Source: a virus
Reading direction: 5' to 3' (one strand)
DNA length: 56,064 nucleotides
Virus record (IMG/VR): IMGVR_UViG_3300023108_003148
Span: 1 to 56,064 of that record
Shown one piece after another: positions 8,788 through 18,873 of this stretch (the stretch's first letter is position 1; every line of letters begins with the position of its first letter). The notes below the pieces were generated by a model that worked only from the letters and a program-made list of their open reading frames with translations, was not told the origin of the DNA and made no database searches. The translations under genes were made by a program, and so were the position numbers.

Positions 8788-9159
8788 ATGGAAATATGGA
8801 TCCCGGTCAATATACAACCTTTACAAGTCAAACAGGAAATTCAAGACTGGCTTGACAAATACAGTTATCACGCTTACAAAAGTATTATTCAAGACCGAAT
8901 TAATTCTAGATATCCCAGCTTTAACATACCTAAAGCATTGTACATAATGAATTTGGAACAAAGACAAGTATTGGAGATAGAACCACATGAACAATCCATT
9001 GGTCTACCAACTCTCCAGCCGGTGTTATGCCCAATATGCCACGAAGAAGATACTGCTATCCGACAGACGCTTGCATGCAACCATACCTTTCATCACCATT
9101 GCATCCAGCAGTGGTTTCGTGTAAATAAATCGTGCCCTCTATGTAGAACTAATTATTAG
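8788..9159 (+). CDS. RING-H2 finger protein (putative E3 ubiquitin ligase)
   Basis: 123 residues. The C-terminal third is a C3H2C3 RING: CPICHEED, CNHTFHHHCIQQWF and CPLCR, with a Trp after the sixth ligand as in active E3 ligases. The N-terminal 80 residues are a unique region that may bind the substrate. No membrane segment. Its stop overlaps the stop of the giant helicase gene. One of eight RING genes in this window. Confidence 0.9.
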   Translation: MEIWIPVNIQPLQVKQEIQDWLDKYSYHAYKSIIQDRINSRYPSFNIPKALYIMNLEQRQVLEIEPHEQSIGLPTLQPVLCPICHEEDTAIRQTLACNHTFHHHCIQQWFRVNKSCPLCRTNY

Positions 9160-12100
9160 TATTCTTCTTCTATGCTTACATCGCTGTCGCTATCCGTATA
9201 ATCTTCATCCTTATCATCGTCCGACTCCTCTGGAATAGTAAGATCCTTCCTATCCACATCTTTTGTCTCTCCATTTTGTTCGATCGTGATGTTATCACCC
9301 TCCACCCTCATGATAAACCATATTTCACCATTGTATTTTACCTTGTGACCAACCTCAAAATCCGATACCGTGGGCTTGATTCGTTTCTTCTGCTGGATTT
9401 GAAATGGTTTTGCTTCATCTACCGTACCTTTAAAACGATCGGGTTCTTGTTCGGTGTATTTTTTACACATTGCTTTGTATATATCCTTGTCTGGCTTTGT
9501 CATGATACGGTACCAATCACCACCTTTTTCTTCTTCCAATATGTCCTTTTTAACACGCTTGTAAAAGGTTTTCTTATTTGGCTCCTTCTCCGTGTTGTAT
9601 TCAAATTTATAAGTTTTATCCCCGTTGTGCTTGACCTGATGTTCAATCGAATTGAGTGATAATACCATTTCAAGTCTATCTCGCTGTATCCTACGATAGG
9701 CTGATTTGTTTTTGTTTTTCATGTTTTTGGACTCGGATTTTAAAAACTGTGCAGTAGATTGTTGTATTATGGTTTCCGATGGCACCAAGTGATAGTAGAG
9801 AAACTGCTCCTTTTCGTCGCGTACCGCAAACCCGCAATGTGTACAGGTGACACTGTTTACCGGCGTTGTTCTATTGCATGCATAACAATAGTAATTATCG
9901 TATTTTTCTTCACTATATTTTGAAACCGATGCTTGGTATTCCTCCACTGACAGGAATGCATAATTGTTGTATACTGGAACATGTGAAATATTCACATAAT
10001 TGTCAAAATAAGTATTCCATCTCTTGTTGTCTGGCTCTCGTTCTGACTTTAAGGGGTCATTACTTACATCTTCACAGGGGTCGGTGTCGATATTACGTTC
10101 GCGCTGTCTGGCGTAGGTTATTTCGCCACAATTTAATTTTTCACGTAATTGATTGATACCCGGGTCATGTATAAAATCATCATATGACCATCTATAGTTA
10201 AGAGTTTCCATTGCTTCTGTGTATTGCTGTTGTGAAAAGAGTATCTCTTGTTTTGTCAACAATGCTCTCAATTCTGTTTCAGATATAGTATCTGGATTAT
10301 TGGGGATGGCTTCTTTTTTAACCTCCTCCTCTGTGATAGAACCAATGACAACATCGGTTGGGGGAAATTCATTTTCGGGCTCTTGTTGTGCAAATGATGC
10401 ATACACACCGGTGAATGCCTTATACTTTTGTCGTACATTGTCTTCCGAGGATAATATCTGAATTTCCCTTTCCTTTTCAATAATTTTCTGTAATAGAGGA
10501 CCATCGTAATTGTTAACTATTTGCTGTGCATCGTCCTTGAATTTTTCGGTGTCATCGTCAATTAGATCCAAAACTTTTCGAAGGTCTTCCCTTAGTTCTT
10601 CTAAATCGGTGAGTGCTCGTTTACGTTGCTTTTCTGCCCATGTTTGACGTTTCATTTTTCTGTATTCACGTATGTATTCTGATTTCTTTGGCTCCTCACT
10701 CTCCTTGATGCGTTTACCCAAACTCGTTAGGGTATAGTTGATCTCCTCCTTTTCATCTTCTTTTGTGTTTTTAATTTCAATTCCTTTGCTGACAAAAGAT
10801 ACATATTCTACCTTTCTCAGTCTTTCTGGCAGGTACCTATGTGATTTTCTTCGTACCGTGCGTCCATTGAATTGATCTTGTTTTCCTGCCGATACAACCG
10901 GGTCAATGCAAATCATATAGGAAGGCGAACATGATTTGTAATCCACGCCTACTATACCAGATTCGGACACGAACAAACAATCTACGTATCCTTCTGAAAA
11001 AGCCTGTACATATTTAGGCGTATCAGTTGCAGGTACCGAGTTTGAATCTACAATTGCAAATGTCAATCGATTATTACTTGACATGCCGGTGATTCTTGGT
11101 TTCATTTCTTGTAGAAAGGTGTCTCTTCCTTTCATTTCAACATCATTAAAAAATATTTTCCCTTGTTGTTTTGATTTTGATTTGAATGGGTTGGAATCCA
11201 TATGAATTAAAACCCGTTCGTACTCTTCAATACTATCAATGCGATCTTTTGTTGGTAACAGAACCGTTTGTTTATTACGAACCATTAGATTCTGTACCCA
11301 CTGGTATCGTAAATACATTTGCGTCCAAATGCAAAAGACCATGGCATCGGTATATGTTTTAATTTCACGTGTAAATTTCTTCTTAAGATACGCTTTTGGC
11401 AATTCTATTTGTTCAAAAGTTAACCCACTCTTAATTTTATATTCTTCGCCAAGGTTTCCGACCTTTCCCGCGTTATCCTGACCAAAAAAAAGATCCTTGT
11501 ACATAAGAGGGTTGTTCTCTATGAAGGTCTCGATAGTTTTAAAATCGAAAGAGGTATACTCTGGCAATGAAATAGTTGGCATTGGGAAAACATCGGTTGG
11601 TAATCCTTTTGGTGCTTTTATGTTGTCCGTGATTCCTTTACTATACTTCATAAAAGGACGATTCTTTACCAAATTCTCTTTTTTTGTTTGTTTAAAGGAG
11701 GAATTAAAAACATGGCCCTTCCAATTTTTGTTGAGGTAATAATCAATACACCGTTTGCGTATTTCACCTCCCAACTCTACCGGCCAGTCAGGAACATTGG
11801 TAACTTCTTTATCAATTGGTATTTCCCTAAATATATCTTCGTCCGATTTGTTTTCGTCAATATCACTCTGTACTTTTTGCGAGATGGCTTTTCGTAAAGA
11901 GGCATTGTTTACCTTGAAGACATATTTGTCGGTTTCCAACATAATATATTTGTTTCCAGTGGGATTTTGTTTCTCGACATATTCCATGACTATTTCACCG
12001 TCCTCCACAACATACAAGTCTTTATTGGTTTCCGGTACCGGTTTAAGTGTTCGCCAATAGTGATACGTCTCTTGCTTGTTTCCTTTTTTATGATTTGTCC

Positions 12101-15100
12101 AACGAAAATCTTCTTTTAGTTTCCATACTTTTTCGTAACGCGCTGGGTTATAGATTTGTTTAATTTCAGGACGTTTGGTAACAACTTGTTGGAATGCACG
12201 CAAATAATATGGTTCGCATGCGTCATACACGATTTGTATAAACTCTATCTTTTCCATGTCTTTTATTTCTAAATAGGTGTCAATGGCAGACAGAATTTTA
12301 GTTTTTCTTTCAAAATCTATCTTCCCAGTGGTGATATGTTTCATATCTTCACAACCATCAATCAGTTTTTTACACCTCGTATGATTTGCTTGTAAGACCT
12401 CGTTCGTGGGTTGATTAAAGGCATATTCTGCATAAAAGGCAAAATCATTTAAACTGCGCACTAACTTGATGGTATCGATAACACTATTTTTACCAAATTT
12501 ATTTTCGTAATCTTTAAAAATCACAGGGTAAATAGATCGTTTGGCAACCGACACTAACAAATCGAAGGCCTCTTGATATCTGTCAAAATCGATATCTTCC
12601 GATCGTTCGGGTGTCTCCACATAATTGTATGCATCATTTTGTGTTTTCATCTCTTCGTCCGTTAGTTTTATCCACCGTTTTTTTGCTCGTTTAATGGCTA
12701 AACCTTTTAATTTTTCATTAAACACATAATCACCGGCTTCTGCATTGACCGGGTCTATACCCTGTTCTAGACGTGCATTATCAATATCTTTATTCACCCA
12801 AATGTGTTTACGCATGGCAAGTGCACGATGACACATGCGTAACATTTCTACTTTGTCATGATAGACCATTACATTTTTACCCTTCGCCACCTGTTCTTCG
12901 ATAGTGGTCACAATTTTCATAACTTTGCTACCTAACAAATCTGGAATGTATGGAATATTGTCATAGAAGTTTTGACTCTTCAGTGCAGATGTCTGCTGCC
13001 TTGTAGGACACACATGCAACCATTTCAATCCCTTAATACCCTCCGGAATTTGTATTTTTGATTTTTTTAAAAAGTTAGTTAATTTCTTTCCTTCATCCCT
13101 TCCGCGGAAAGGTGAATATGGTAAGACACCTGTACTATCCGTGTAATTCGTGATAAGTGCCGATCCTGTTTCTACCGTTTTCAAGGGATCTTTGTATGTT
13201 ATAGTAAACAAGTTATCGCCCAATTTATTGGCCAATATGCACTTTTCTAGAAATAATATGGCGTTCGCATCAAAGTCATCGCCCTTTTCTACAATGAAAT
13301 CACTTAACCCATGCACTGTTACGCGGTAGGTATATTTGTTATACTCATTTTGAGTGATTAAATAACGTAGTTCGGACTTGGGCGGTCGGTCTAATAATAG
13401 GGCTCGAATTAAATCCATTGGTACTTCGATGTAACCATTTTCAGTGGCTGGTACCAAATCAGGAAACTCTTTCTGTCCTCTACTTTTGCTGGCTTGTAAC
13501 ACATATAATTTTGATAAGGCCGCATTCACAAACATTTTATAACCGTCCTTTGTTATTTTGTATGAATCTTGACCATATTCGCCGTTAGAAACCCACTGGT
13601 TTGGTGTTAAATCACTACCGATGTACATGCTCATCAGTTTAGTATAATTCAGTGTGAATTTGGTATCAATTTGTTTATCAATGACATTACTCTGCGCCAC
13701 CAATCCTTGTATGGCATCTTGTATATTTGGAACCGTGTTGAATCGTGAAAATTTATTTTTCATTCGGGCTGCCACCACGTACATGTTTTCACCTTTTTCC
13801 AATGGCCTTAGGAGATGCCACGGTGGTAAAAAACGTCCATTGAATTTCATATTGAACCGCACCGGCTCGTCGAGCCAAAACTGGCGTTTCGTTCTTAACA
13901 TTTCAGACATCAAATACAGTTGTGTCAATTCCGACCCGGCTGATTCTACTGGCGTGGCGGAGGCCAACACTGTAAACTGACAAGACAATATATATTTCCA
14001 AAGAACCTGCATCACCAACGATTTAGACTCTCTCACAAATTTGTGTATCTCGTCACAAATCAAGATGCATGGAGGTGCGCGGTACATATGCCAATTCATT
14101 TTTTTCTGCATCTTGTAAGACAATTTTAAATTTTGAGGGATTTGAGAGTTTTCATCACGTAATTTTTGTTTGATTTCCTTTATACTTTTTGTATCGTCCT
14201 CTATACCCGCGATCTCTTTCACCTCATTGTAAAACTTTTCCCATACCTTCGATTCGCGATATAGGTACTCACCAATACCCAAACCTCCATTTTTTTCGTG
14301 ATCTTTAAAATTATCATACTTGACTCCTTCATCACTGACGGTAAAACCGGTGATAAAATGTTTCCCTATACATTCACCGCAAGAAAAGAAAATTTTATCT
14401 TCCACCAATCGCCAATGGAATTCCAACACGGTTTTATCATTCGATCCGCCATACAGGATGTGTTTTACGGTATCATAGGCTACTTTCTTCTCGTCATCCT
14501 CAAAATATCCCTTCCGATAACCTCTATCACATACCATACAATGACGCATTTCCTTTTGTGTTTTCTTATAATATTGATGTCTGATGGCTCCGCCATTTTT
14601 TAAATCCGTTAACTCCTCAGGATCCAAATGGTGATACTCTGGATACTCCGTTTTTGCTTGGGATAATTCAAGGTGTTTGTATGTCGACCAAATATAATGC
14701 TTTGTATCGATATCAGACATGCGCTTCACTTCATCCACCCAATGCTTTACCAACTTTCTATCGGGTGCAAGGATATAAATATCTGGCAAATCACAAACAC
14801 ATGTATCCTCTTCGCATGTGCATAAACTGTTTCTCATTTTCTCGGCCAGTAAAATACTATTTATTGTTTTTCCAAATCCCGGGCGATGACCTAATAATAT
14901 TTTCTCCCCTGCAAATTTTAACGAATGCAACTGATGTGTATCTGGTTGAAATTTTTCTGTAAAACCCCAATCTTTTTTACCATTTGGTTCCGCCTGTTCA
15001 TACTCGGTAAAATTGGAACACTCGGCCTCGGAGGATACCATTGTTTTGCTGTCTTTCTTTGCCCAAATATAATCCTTTGCTTTCTTCTCTTTAAATTTTT

Positions 15101-16187
15101 TGTCGTATCCCATGTCCAATACATCCGTATCGTAATCCAATATCTGTGATACATATGCTGCACTTTTATCCTCCGATGTTCGAATAAACATGCCCTCTGA
15201 ATCAGTGGTGACCATCTGCAAATTATTGTTGTTTCTAAACAATCTATACCTTGCGTTATCACCCAAATCGTCGGCTTGTATACATTTTATACCATATGTG
15301 TCATCGGGTAAAGACGTACGTATTTGTTCTCCCAAGTCATCGGTCGACGGGGCCGATTGTATGGATATGGAATTAAAATCTATCGGTGATTTTGCACGAT
15401 CTTCTTCATAAGATTTTATGGTGTTAATAAACACTTGAATGCGCTTAACTAGATCCTTTGCCTCAGGTGGTAAAACAGTATATTCTTGGTAAAATGTTAC
15501 AGTCTTTGCTTCTATTTCTTGTTCATTCTTCCATCGGCTATAAAATAACAAGAATTCTTTTACTCCCGTTGGGGGGTCTTTCATGTTATATGTATCACCT
15601 TTCCACGAAAACGTATAATCTTGGCCAATATGTTTAATTAAATCACGTACTATACCAACGGTATGAGGGTTTAAATCAGTGATATAATTAAGATTTGGTT
15701 TGGAGAGAGTTTCCTCCACGTCCAATACATCTAATATGTCCACGTCCAGTGCGTCTAATACGTAGAGACTTTCGTCCATGCCCAACGCTGGTTCTGCAGG
15801 CTTGGTCTTTCCTTTGTATTCAAAATTTGGAAACACCTTGTCAAACCATTCATTTTTGACTGTTATTGGTGAATATGTTATAGAACCCACTGTCGGGTTT
15901 TCATATTTATATAATTCGCCGTCGATGGAAAAAGATACGGACCATGAAGTTCTTTTGCTTTCTCTACTGGTGTATATACAACATGCTACCTCAACAGGTG
16001 TTAATTTAAATTGTGTATCAGAATTTAATTCGTATAACGTCTCACCCTCGAAACGAAAGGTGATTCCGTTTATTGATTTTCGAATTGACGCTTTTTGATT
16101 TGATGTAAGTTTCCCACGACTAACATCGTCACATGTATATGATGTCATCATGCGATGCTCATAAGCGTGTGACCAGACTGGATACAT
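9156..16187 (-). CDS. Giant D6/D11-like SF2 helicase
   Basis: 2,343 residues, about twice the length of typical nucleocytovirus D6/D11-type helicases. Residues 1-400 are of unknown type. Walker A GHRPGFGKT is near residue 432, DEIHKF (motif II) near 711, ASATP (motif III) near 742, and a motif VI-like QFNGRTVRR near 1766, so the ATPase core is split by a ~1,000-residue insert. A Cys4 zinc ribbon (CYACN...CTHCG) is near 2100, and a KOW/SH3-like segment (VGHKVKYNGEIW) precedes an acidic tail. Related poxviral proteins act in early transcription initiation and termination and are packaged in virions. The first ATG is used; it shares an upstream region with the glutaredoxin gene. Confidence 0.85.
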   Translation of the reverse strand: MYPVWSHAYEHRMMTSYTCDDVSRGKLTSNQKASIRKSINGITFRFEGETLYELNSDTQFKLTPVEVACCIYTSRESKRTSWSVSFSIDGELYKYENPTVGSITYSPITVKNEWFDKVFPNFEYKGKTKPAEPALGMDESLYVLDALDVDILDVLDVEETLSKPNLNYITDLNPHTVGIVRDLIKHIGQDYTFSWKGDTYNMKDPPTGVKEFLLFYSRWKNEQEIEAKTVTFYQEYTVLPPEAKDLVKRIQVFINTIKSYEEDRAKSPIDFNSISIQSAPSTDDLGEQIRTSLPDDTYGIKCIQADDLGDNARYRLFRNNNNLQMVTTDSEGMFIRTSEDKSAAYVSQILDYDTDVLDMGYDKKFKEKKAKDYIWAKKDSKTMVSSEAECSNFTEYEQAEPNGKKDWGFTEKFQPDTHQLHSLKFAGEKILLGHRPGFGKTINSILLAEKMRNSLCTCEEDTCVCDLPDIYILAPDRKLVKHWVDEVKRMSDIDTKHYIWSTYKHLELSQAKTEYPEYHHLDPEELTDLKNGGAIRHQYYKKTQKEMRHCMVCDRGYRKGYFEDDEKKVAYDTVKHILYGGSNDKTVLEFHWRLVEDKIFFSCGECIGKHFITGFTVSDEGVKYDNFKDHEKNGGLGIGEYLYRESKVWEKFYNEVKEIAGIEDDTKSIKEIKQKLRDENSQIPQNLKLSYKMQKKMNWHMYRAPPCILICDEIHKFVRESKSLVMQVLWKYILSCQFTVLASATPVESAGSELTQLYLMSEMLRTKRQFWLDEPVRFNMKFNGRFLPPWHLLRPLEKGENMYVVAARMKNKFSRFNTVPNIQDAIQGLVAQSNVIDKQIDTKFTLNYTKLMSMYIGSDLTPNQWVSNGEYGQDSYKITKDGYKMFVNAALSKLYVLQASKSRGQKEFPDLVPATENGYIEVPMDLIRALLLDRPPKSELRYLITQNEYNKYTYRVTVHGLSDFIVEKGDDFDANAILFLEKCILANKLGDNLFTITYKDPLKTVETGSALITNYTDSTGVLPYSPFRGRDEGKKLTNFLKKSKIQIPEGIKGLKWLHVCPTRQQTSALKSQNFYDNIPYIPDLLGSKVMKIVTTIEEQVAKGKNVMVYHDKVEMLRMCHRALAMRKHIWVNKDIDNARLEQGIDPVNAEAGDYVFNEKLKGLAIKRAKKRWIKLTDEEMKTQNDAYNYVETPERSEDIDFDRYQEAFDLLVSVAKRSIYPVIFKDYENKFGKNSVIDTIKLVRSLNDFAFYAEYAFNQPTNEVLQANHTRCKKLIDGCEDMKHITTGKIDFERKTKILSAIDTYLEIKDMEKIEFIQIVYDACEPYYLRAFQQVVTKRPEIKQIYNPARYEKVWKLKEDFRWTNHKKGNKQETYHYWRTLKPVPETNKDLYVVEDGEIVMEYVEKQNPTGNKYIMLETDKYVFKVNNASLRKAISQKVQSDIDENKSDEDIFREIPIDKEVTNVPDWPVELGGEIRKRCIDYYLNKNWKGHVFNSSFKQTKKENLVKNRPFMKYSKGITDNIKAPKGLPTDVFPMPTISLPEYTSFDFKTIETFIENNPLMYKDLFFGQDNAGKVGNLGEEYKIKSGLTFEQIELPKAYLKKKFTREIKTYTDAMVFCIWTQMYLRYQWVQNLMVRNKQTVLLPTKDRIDSIEEYERVLIHMDSNPFKSKSKQQGKIFFNDVEMKGRDTFLQEMKPRITGMSSNNRLTFAIVDSNSVPATDTPKYVQAFSEGYVDCLFVSESGIVGVDYKSCSPSYMICIDPVVSAGKQDQFNGRTVRRKSHRYLPERLRKVEYVSFVSKGIEIKNTKEDEKEEINYTLTSLGKRIKESEEPKKSEYIREYRKMKRQTWAEKQRKRALTDLEELREDLRKVLDLIDDDTEKFKDDAQQIVNNYDGPLLQKIIEKEREIQILSSEDNVRQKYKAFTGVYASFAQQEPENEFPPTDVVIGSITEEEVKKEAIPNNPDTISETELRALLTKQEILFSQQQYTEAMETLNYRWSYDDFIHDPGINQLREKLNCGEITYARQRERNIDTDPCEDVSNDPLKSEREPDNKRWNTYFDNYVNISHVPVYNNYAFLSVEEYQASVSKYSEEKYDNYYCYACNRTTPVNSVTCTHCGFAVRDEKEQFLYYHLVPSETIIQQSTAQFLKSESKNMKNKNKSAYRRIQRDRLEMVLSLNSIEHQVKHNGDKTYKFEYNTEKEPNKKTFYKRVKKDILEEEKGGDWYRIMTKPDKDIYKAMCKKYTEQEPDRFKGTVDEAKPFQIQQKKRIKPTVSDFEVGHKVKYNGEIWFIMRVEGDNITIEQNGETKDVDRKDLTIPEESDDDKDEDYTDSDSDVSIEEEY

Positions 16188-16240
16188 TTGATAATCGATA
16201 TGGGCATTTTATACTATATAAATATAGAATACGTAGATAT
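16188..16240. promoter_or_regulatory. Bidirectional promoter between helicase and glutaredoxin genes
   Basis: A 53-bp gap separates two divergent starts. It contains an ACTATATAAATATAG core that reads as a TATA-like box on the plus strand (about 20 bp before the ATG at 16241) and TATTTATATAGT on the minus strand. A shared core promoter is likely; inferred from position. Confidence 0.5.
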
Positions 16241-16636
16241 ATGGACGAATATTTACATACGTGTATATCCCAATGCACGGGCCAGAAAGTCGTGCCAGAT
16301 AGCTATGATAAGGTCTTTTTATACGTAAAAAACTACTGCGGATTTAGCAAGCGAGCAGCAGCTAAAGCTATTAACATTAGTAAAGATGTTAGGGTCTTGG
16401 ATGTATTGACTAACAGGTACGTAGAACCCATGGATTTTTTTAAGGGCATATCTGCCGCGCCGAAGAAGCTGGTCGATGTGTATCCTACTTTAGTAAAGAA
16501 GGGTATGCGCACCGTACCACAGATATTTGTGTGTAGTCATGGCAAATGGTGTTATGTAGGAGGCAATTCCGACTTTACTGTACCAAACAATAGTTCCAGT
16601 AAGGGTAAATCCATGTCACAGCAGGTGAAGTTTTAG
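16241..16636 (+). CDS. CGFS-type glutaredoxin-like protein
   Basis: 131 residues from the ATG after the TATA-like box. The glutaredoxin pattern is clear: KVFLYVKNYCGFSKRA gives the monothiol CGFS active site near residue 33, TVPQIF supplies the cis-Pro, and GGNSDF matches the glutathione-binding loop. Cellular CGFS glutaredoxins bind and transfer 2Fe-2S clusters rather than reduce disulfides. A viral version might support R2 or other iron enzymes, or serve virion redox chemistry (inference). The last 62 bp overlap the 3' end of the opposite-strand GTPase gene. Confidence 0.8.
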   Translation: MDEYLHTCISQCTGQKVVPDSYDKVFLYVKNYCGFSKRAAAKAINISKDVRVLDVLTNRYVEPMDFFKGISAAPKKLVDVYPTLVKKGMRTVPQIFVCSHGKWCYVGGNSDFTVPNNSSSKGKSMSQQVKF

Positions 16637-17057
16637 CTGGGGTTAGTATTTCTTTTATAGATGGTAATACCATGTTTACATTTTCTCCTGTTTTACACGA
16701 TATATGTATGTGTTCCAACTCGCTATCATCTGTTTTAATATCAATCAAGTCTATTTTGTTGATAACAACCATGATAGGAATATCTGGATTGCTTTTTCTC
16801 AGCTTTTTTATCCATGGCGCGCTATTATAATTGTTATCACAAAATACCAGTGCTCCATTGGCATGTTTATAATACTCTTCACATGGGCTTGAAAATCTGG
16901 GATGACCGGAGGTATCGTGTATGATTAAATTGTCAACAATGGTCATTTCTTTTCCTATTGTCGACATGTAACTATCTGTGTAGTAATCTTTTGCTACTCT
17001 GAGTACAAAGGAGGTTTTTCCTGTACCGCCATCTCCTACTAACACGATGTTTTGCAT
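16575..17057 (-). CDS. Rab/Ras-like small GTPase with CaaX box
   Basis: 160 residues. Intact nucleotide motifs: P-loop GDGGTGKTS, Thr in switch I (YMSTIGKE), G3 HDTSGHPRF (Ser in place of Ala, and no catalytic Gln), G4 NKID and G5 ISCKTG. The protein ends CLVQ, a CaaX box allowing farnesylation. Loss of the Gln61-equivalent suggests slow hydrolysis, so it may be constitutively GTP-bound (inference). The CaaX codons lie inside the antisense overlap with the glutaredoxin gene. Confidence 0.9.
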   Translation of the reverse strand: MQNIVLVGDGGTGKTSFVLRVAKDYYTDSYMSTIGKEMTIVDNLIIHDTSGHPRFSSPCEEYYKHANGALVFCDNNYNSAPWIKKLRKSNPDIPIMVVINKIDLIDIKTDDSELEHIHISCKTGENVNMVLPSIKEILTPAKTSPAVTWIYPYWNYCLVQ

Positions 17058-17114
17058 ATCAATAAAACAGATTATTGACTTAAATACTATATAAGTTTAT
17101 ATTTAATTTGCTAG

Positions 17115-17975
17115 ATGATATTATACGTGAAAAATAGTTTACTTTTTATGTATTACGCATTGCTTTGCTTTTTTATGTTGACGGAGCATATGGTATTTGT
17201 AAAGGCATTGTTTTACTACTTTTTTCCCGTGATGATGATTTATTATATGTTCATGTTGCAGACAAAAATACACATGATATATACCTACAATGTCATGGAG
17301 AGGAGGTACGTTCGTTGGAAACAGCTGTGGCAATTCTTTTTTCATACCGCAATGTATGTGTCTTGCACAAACTCGTTGTTATATTTGGTTTCTGCTACCT
17401 TACTGTATATGTTTTTGTATAAAGAGTTATATTTTTTGATACATTTTGCAGAAGCTAGATTGGCCAAGATAGAAGATTCCATTGAAGAAAAGATGCCACA
17501 GTATAGAATTGCACATTTGCATTTAAATGTGTTTCCGGACGATATGAACAATCGATTTCATGAAAGCTGTTTTAATACCAACCGTTTGTATCTATTAGAG
17601 ACGAGTACATCAAGTAGAGAAACTCAATTAGGTATATCAAACTATAGAGAAATACGTAAAAAGAATAAAAAACCTAGGGAAATGACAGATAGAGAGAAAA
17701 TTTTATACAAGGCTGCCGGAAACACTGAGATTTTGATATCGGAACGTCTCTATTTCATCTTATATCCGATAGCAGTGCTGATCGTCCTGTTAATATTTAC
17801 AATAGCCGCGACATACGTAGAAAATTCAGGACTTGCTCTATTGACCTTTCAATTGATTATAACGGATATATTGAGCTATACACTTACACCGCCTGTATAC
17901 CATGATTTAATCGTAGACTTAAATTATGCGGTCTCGTCTGTAATCTTTGTCCGATCATATTACAAAAAAGTATAA
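17115..17975 (+). CDS. Polytopic membrane protein, unknown
   Basis: 286 residues. About four hydrophobic segments at the N-terminus (to residue ~115), a soluble middle region of ~100 residues rich in charged residues (IRKKNKKPREMTDREK), and two to three membrane segments at the C-terminus. No recognised family. The last 92 bp overlap the opposite-strand RING-CH gene, so part of the C-terminal membrane segment is encoded in antisense to that gene's 3' end. Confidence 0.75.
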   Translation: MILYVKNSLLFMYYALLCFFMLTEHMVFVKALFYYFFPVMMIYYMFMLQTKIHMIYTYNVMERRYVRWKQLWQFFFHTAMYVSCTNSLLYLVSATLLYMFLYKELYFLIHFAEARLAKIEDSIEEKMPQYRIAHLHLNVFPDDMNNRFHESCFNTNRLYLLETSTSSRETQLGISNYREIRKKNKKPREMTDREKILYKAAGNTEILISERLYFILYPIAVLIVLLIFTIAATYVENSGLALLTFQLIITDILSYTLTPPVYHDLIVDLNYAVSSVIFVRSYYKKV

Positions 17976-18393
17976 TGAACATGAACAGGAACATAAATGG
18001 CACCAAATCACTACCCAAATCAACTCGGGGTTGGTTGTCTGCAAAATGCAATATCATTAGAATGAAAATAACAATGAAACAATATCGAAAAATGTCCATC
18101 AATTTGTCAAAATCAGACACGTCGTATTGCTGGGATCGAATAGGTGTAGGTATCACATAACACAAACATGGGGCTGGCTTCCACTCGTCATCTTCTACCT
18201 CTTGTACATCTTCCTCAATGTCTTCTTCTATTTGATCTACAGGGGGACCGAGATACGGCGTTCTACACATACCGCAAGATGTCTGACCATACATTCTCAT
18301 GATCGTGACACAACTTGGGTGCACAAACATCGTTTTGCATGCGCATGGAGCAGGCTCTGTACATGGCTCCAAACATACATAACATTCTGTCAT
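17884..18393 (-). CDS. Membrane RING-CH (MARCH/MIR-like) E3 ligase
   Basis: 169 residues. N-terminal RING variant with C4HC3 spacing: CYVCLE, CACKTMFVHPSC and CGMCRTPY, followed by an acidic linker and two membrane segments (CFIVIFILMILHF and PFMFLFMFIILFCNMI). This is the architecture of MARCH ligases and of the herpesviral and poxviral MIR proteins that ubiquitinate and remove host surface receptors. A similar role against host membrane proteins is inference. It overlaps the neighbouring membrane-protein gene in antisense. Confidence 0.85.
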   Translation of the reverse strand: MTECYVCLEPCTEPAPCACKTMFVHPSCVTIMRMYGQTSCGMCRTPYLGPPVDQIEEDIEEDVQEVEDDEWKPAPCLCYVIPTPIRSQQYDVSDFDKLMDIFRYCFIVIFILMILHFADNQPRVDLGSDLVPFMFLFMFIILFCNMIGQRLQTRPHNLSLRLNHGIQAV

Positions 18394-18412
18394 CTACCAA
18401 GCTAAAGTATAT

Positions 18413-18841
18413 TTATATACTCAATATCTTCCACTCGTTTGGATACCGAGAAGAACAGTCCGCTATACATAGATAGATATCATCCGGACCAATTGACACC
18501 GGTGACACGACAGAAACTTCTACAGGACTGAAGCCCTCTGCACATCGATACGCAAGTGATATATGTGCTCCATCCTCCCTTATTTTACATTCAATGGCAT
18601 AAAATTTAATGCTATCGATTTTAGTAACAGTAGAAACCAGACTACTTGGACCCGGAAACGATGGAACGGGTATACCCTTCATACTATGATGCAAATCTTT
18701 GGCCTCTTCCAAGCTCAAAGAATGTTTCACCGTGATATGTGCCGGAAAAGAACATGTGTTAAAGGCTTGAGCATAACGTCTTATATGTTGGTGAATAATA
18801 TGATTAGGTTTTAAACAATACCATACACAGTACTTAAACAT
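18413..18841 (-). CDS. 2H phosphoesterase-like protein
   Basis: 142 residues. Two signature tetrad elements are visible: PAHITVKH (HxT, residue 35) and GAHISLAYR (HxS, residue 93), each in a predicted beta strand. The 2H superfamily includes RNA ligase-associated phosphodiesterases, viral 2'-5' oligoadenylate phosphodiesterases and the phage anti-CBASS nuclease Acb1. The 58-residue spacing is short, so this would be a compact member. Substrate is unknown; cyclic or 2'-5' linked nucleotides are plausible. Confidence 0.55.
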   Translation of the reverse strand: MFKYCVWYCLKPNHIIHQHIRRYAQAFNTCSFPAHITVKHSLSLEEAKDLHHSMKGIPVPSFPGPSSLVSTVTKIDSIKFYAIECKIREDGAHISLAYRCAEGFSPVEVSVVSPVSIGPDDIYLCIADCSSRYPNEWKILSI

Positions 18842-18873
18842 TTATAAATCGCATATCTTTATAAATACACTCT

